24,441 nt of DNA, taken from assembly GCA_017396865.1 (NCBI GenBank), contig JAFQKO010000059.1, positions 1 to 24,441 of the forward strand. The letters run 5' to 3'. The position numbers and the translations under genes are program-made. Shown here piece after piece: positions 22,976 to 24,441 of this stretch (position 1 is its first letter; each line of letters begins with the position of its first letter). The stretch comes from Clostridia bacterium. Its GTDB lineage: Bacteria > Bacillota_A > Clostridia > Oscillospirales > QAKW01. The notes under the pieces were generated by a model, which had not been told where the DNA came from, made no database searches, and saw only the letters and a list, made by a program, of their open reading frames with translations.

Positions 22976-23404
22976 ATGTCTACTTTTATGAAAAAGCAAG
23001 AGCAAGTCGACCGTAAGTGGTATATCATCGATGCCGAAGGCAAGACCCTCGGTAAGATCGCTACCCAGGCCGCAATGATTCTGATGGGCAAGCATCGCCC
23101 GGACTATACTCCCCATGTGGACGGCGGCGATTGTGTGATCGTGCTGAACGCATCCAAGGTGGTTCTGACCGGCGATAAGCTCAATAAGAAGTTCTACAGA
23201 TACCATACCGGTCATATCGGTGGTCTGAAGGAGATCAACTACGCAACCTTGATGGAGAAGAACCCCGAGAAGATCATTGAGTTGGCTGTTAAGGGCATGC
23301 TGCCCAAGAACAAGATTGCCGGCGCTGCCATGACTCGCCTGAGAGTCTTTGCTGATGCTGAGCATAACCTCGGCGCCCAGAAGCCCGAAGTATTCGTGAA
23401 GTAA
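22976..23404 (+). CDS. rplM: 50S ribosomal protein L13
   Basis: 142 residues, the standard L13 length. DRKWYIIDAEGKTLGKIATQ, MGKHRPDYTPHVDGGDCVIV, KFYRYHTGHIGGLKEI and KNKIAGAAMTRLRVFADAEH are conserved L13 segments. The ATG at 22976 follows GGAGG (22962-22966); the frame extends upstream to 22898, but that would overlap the promoter. Pairs with rpsI 14 bases downstream as in most bacteria. Confidence 0.97.
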   Translation: MSTFMKKQEQVDRKWYIIDAEGKTLGKIATQAAMILMGKHRPDYTPHVDGGDCVIVLNASKVVLTGDKLNKKFYRYHTGHIGGLKEINYATLMEKNPEKIIELAVKGMLPKNKIAGAAMTRLRVFADAEHNLGAQKPEVFVK

Positions 23405-23418
23405 GGAGGACTTAAAGC

Positions 23419-23817
23419 ATGTATAATAATGAATCTTATTTCTATGGCACCGGCAGAAGAAAGTCTTCTGTTGCAAGAGTCCGTCTGCTTCCCGGCAACG
23501 GCAATATCACCATCAACGGCAGAGCTATGGAGGAGTATTTCGGCCTCGAGACCCTGCGTATGATCGTTCGTCAGCCCCTGGAGCTCACCGCTACCATGGG
23601 TAAGTTCGATGTTGTTGTCAACGTTGTTGGCGGCGGCGTCAGCGGCCAGGCAGGTGCGATCCGTCATGGTATCACCCGCGCTCTGATCGAGTCTGATGAG
23701 ACCCTGAAGGCTGTTCTGAAGAAGGCCGGTTTCGTCACCCGCGACCCCAGAATGAAGGAAAGAAAGAAGTACGGTTTGAAAGCTGCTCGCCGTGCACCTC
23801 AGTTCTCCAAGAGATAA
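23419..23817 (+). CDS. rpsI: 30S ribosomal protein S9
   Basis: 132 residues. [20 protein letters not shown], the middle [19 protein letters not shown] and the basic C-terminal tail ending in APQFSKR are diagnostic; the tail reaches the decoding centre (usual end KR). SD AGGAGG lies 9 bases before the ATG. A terminator follows. A degenerate copy of its last codons and terminator lies 178 bp downstream. Confidence 0.97.
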   Translation: MYNNESYFYGTGRRKSSVARVRLLPGNGNITINGRAMEEYFGLETLRMIVRQPLELTATMGKFDVVVNVVGGGVSGQAGAIRHGITRALIESDETLKAVLKKAGFVTRDPRMKERKKYGLKAARRAPQFSKR

Positions 23818-23884
23818 CCGAGTTATCAAAATTTCGAAAGCACTCACTTTTGTGGGTGCTTTCTTTTTTGCACGGCGAGCAGCT
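23784..23884. repeat. Tail-terminator module, copy 1 (rpsI 3' end)
   Basis: This stretch covers the rpsI 3' end, the terminator, and the following CGAGCAGCT. It matches 23962-24053 as a diverged direct repeat. The first and last parts also form an exact 14-bp inverted repeat (GCTGCTCGCCGTGC at 23782-23795 and its complement at 23870-23883). Confidence 0.75.
23836..23869 (+). terminator. Terminator of rplM-rpsI
   Basis: A 12-bp stem (23836-23847 with 23852-23863, one G-U), loop TTTT, six T (23864-23869). Confidence 0.92.
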
Positions 23885-23961
23885 TTTCGCCATCCCCGAG
23901 CGGTTGCCGTGTAAACGGCGAGCGAGTGGGGGCATCAGCACGCAATTCGCCAACGGCGGAT

Positions 23962-24053
23962 TGCTCGCCGTGCTCCCCAGTTCTCCAAGAGATAACAGAT
24001 CTCAATTCGAGCACCCGCTTATGTGGGTGCTCTTTTTTGCTCACCGAGCAGCT
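23962..24053. repeat. Tail-terminator module, copy 2
   Basis: TGCTCGCCGTGC, then CAGTTCTCCAAGAGATAAC (19 exact bases of the rpsI end including its stop), then a hairpin terminator and CCGAGCAGCT. Offset from copy 1 is 178 bp at the left end. The approximately 75 bp between copies (23885-23961) shows no gene; the 23818-24130 gap holds only these elements and AT-rich sequence. Confidence 0.75.
24009..24038 (+). terminator. Second terminator in the duplicated module
   Basis: A 10-bp stem (24009-24018 with 24023-24032, one G-U), loop TTAT, six T. It closely resembles the first rpsI terminator (CACCCGC/GTGGGTGC core). Confidence 0.88.
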
Positions 24054-24139
24054 ATTGGTGAAGATTTCTAACAATTTTTTTATACATTTTGCGAATTCGG
24101 TCAAATTTGCACAATTTTTATTTTCTGTCGTTCAATTCG

Positions 24140-24169
24140 TTGACAAAGCGTCTTTTAATATGTTATAAT
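24140..24169 (+). promoter_or_regulatory. Promoter of purE
   Basis: TTGACA (24140-24145), 18 bp, TATAAT (24164-24169). The transcript would start near 24176 and carry the riboswitch. Confidence 0.85.
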
Positions 24170-24190
24170 TCATACGTAATTTAAAGCTTT

Positions 24191-24293
24191 CCCGCAACTG
24201 ACGGAAGTGGAGCGTACCACATGGAGCGGAAATGCTTATAAAGCCGACCGTCTGGGCGCACCGATCCTGTATTGGATTCGTGCACCCTTTTTT
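24191..24293 (+). promoter_or_regulatory. ZTP riboswitch (pfl motif) upstream of purE
   Basis: The leader has CCCGCAACTGACGG (24191-24204), then ACCACATGGAGCGG, then GCCGACCGTCTGGGC (24243-24257), the pattern of the ZTP/ZMP-binding pfl aptamer; the conserved 3' CCGYCTGGGC is clear. The 3' GGGCGCAC also begins a terminator stem (24254-24287, two mismatches), ending in six T. ZTP binding would hold the aptamer and prevent the terminator, turning purE on when 10-formyl-THF is low. Known in front of purE and purH in Firmicutes; the fit here is by eye. Confidence 0.85.
24254..24293 (+). terminator. Terminator of the ZTP riboswitch
   Basis: An approximately 14-bp stem with two mismatches and one G-U, followed by six T; its 5' side shares GGGC with the aptamer. 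Confidence 0.82.
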
Positions 24294-24315
24294 GATTTTA
24301 AAGGAGGAACACATC

Positions 24316-24441
24316 ATGAAAAAAGTAGCGATTATGATGGGTAGCGACAGCGATCTGCCGATCGTTCAGAAGGCGATGGATACCCTCGCATCCTTCGGTG
24401 TGCCCTATGAGGCGCATGTTTACTCTGCCCACAGAACCCCC
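24316..24441 (+). CDS. purE: N5-carboxyaminoimidazole ribonucleotide mutase, N-terminal part (partial)
   Basis: 42 residues are seen before the window ends. KKVAIMMGSDSDLPIVQKA has the GSDSD substrate-binding loop, and HVYSAHRTP has the catalytic-histidine segment (SAHRTP) of class I PurE. It rearranges N5-CAIR to CAIR in purine synthesis in the cytosol. ATG 24316 follows AAGGAGG by 8 bases. Under the ZTP riboswitch it is likely the first gene of a purine cluster running out of the window. Confidence 0.94.
   Translation, partial: MKKVAIMMGSDSDLPIVQKAMDTLASFGVPYEAHVYSAHRTP

Noticed and set aside
23850..24168. Small open frames in both strands after rpsI
   Set aside because: They run through the duplicated terminators and repeats, lack SDs and resemble no protein.

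Overview
The window comes from an endospore-forming Firmicute of class Clostridia, most likely an uncultured gut member of the Oscillospiraceae/Ruminococcaceae type. The evidence is a complete spoIIA operon (SpoIIAA, SpoIIAB, sigma-F), a T-box in front of valS, Gram-positive AGGAGG ribosome binding sites, Firmicutes-type GalT, a ZTP riboswitch in front of purE and the rplM-rpsI pair. Most of it is chromosomal core interspersed with accessory genes. I saw no rRNA, tRNA, CRISPR array or insertion sequence.

Layout. 1-447: 3' end of galT with a terminator. 692-2575: secreted TasA/camelysin-like (SipW-type signal) protein with a GLUG-like beta-repeat C-terminus, behind two tandem promoters. 5203-2614 (minus): cytosolic glutaminase-A-like (DUF4965 family) protein plus a membrane-anchored TPR protein. 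5411-8632: ribbon-helix-helix protein coupled to clpB. 8836-9690: AraC-family regulator. 14301-9730 (minus): tight three-gene operon of an SPFH/zinc-ribbon protein, a four-helix membrane protein and a zinc-ribbon/TPR/TIR protein with two ribosomal L7/L12-like C-terminal domains. 15428-14583 (minus): tyrosine recombinase. 16915-15503 (minus): spoIIAA-spoIIAB-sigF. 20859-16979 (minus): T-box, valS, folC. 22745-21165 (minus): TtcA-like tRNA thiolase and a GH43 glycosidase. 22976-23817: rplM-rpsI, followed by a duplicated gene-tail/terminator module. 24316-end: start of purE behind a ZTP riboswitch.

The most striking system is at 9730-15428. A 229-bp segment (14330-14558) is bounded by perfect 20-bp inverted repeats and lies between the recombinase gene and the SPFH-TM-TIR operon. 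It carries an outward promoter (TTGTAA-17-TATAAT) that points at the operon in the orientation given, and a terminator at its other end. If the segment flips, the promoter would fire into a hairpin terminator at the recombinase stop codon and the internal terminator would move to just in front of the operon. This is the design expected of a recombinase-driven ON/OFF promoter switch (inverton), here controlling a TIR-domain operon that may be an immune or stress system. The sequence as given is the predicted ON state. All functional statements about this locus are inference from sequence layout.

Convergent gene pairs are separated by long bidirectional hairpins that overlap or abut the stop codons. 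Housekeeping regulation is visible directly: T-box for valS, ZTP riboswitch for purE, and translational coupling by 4-base overlap in valS-folC and spoIIAB-sigF.
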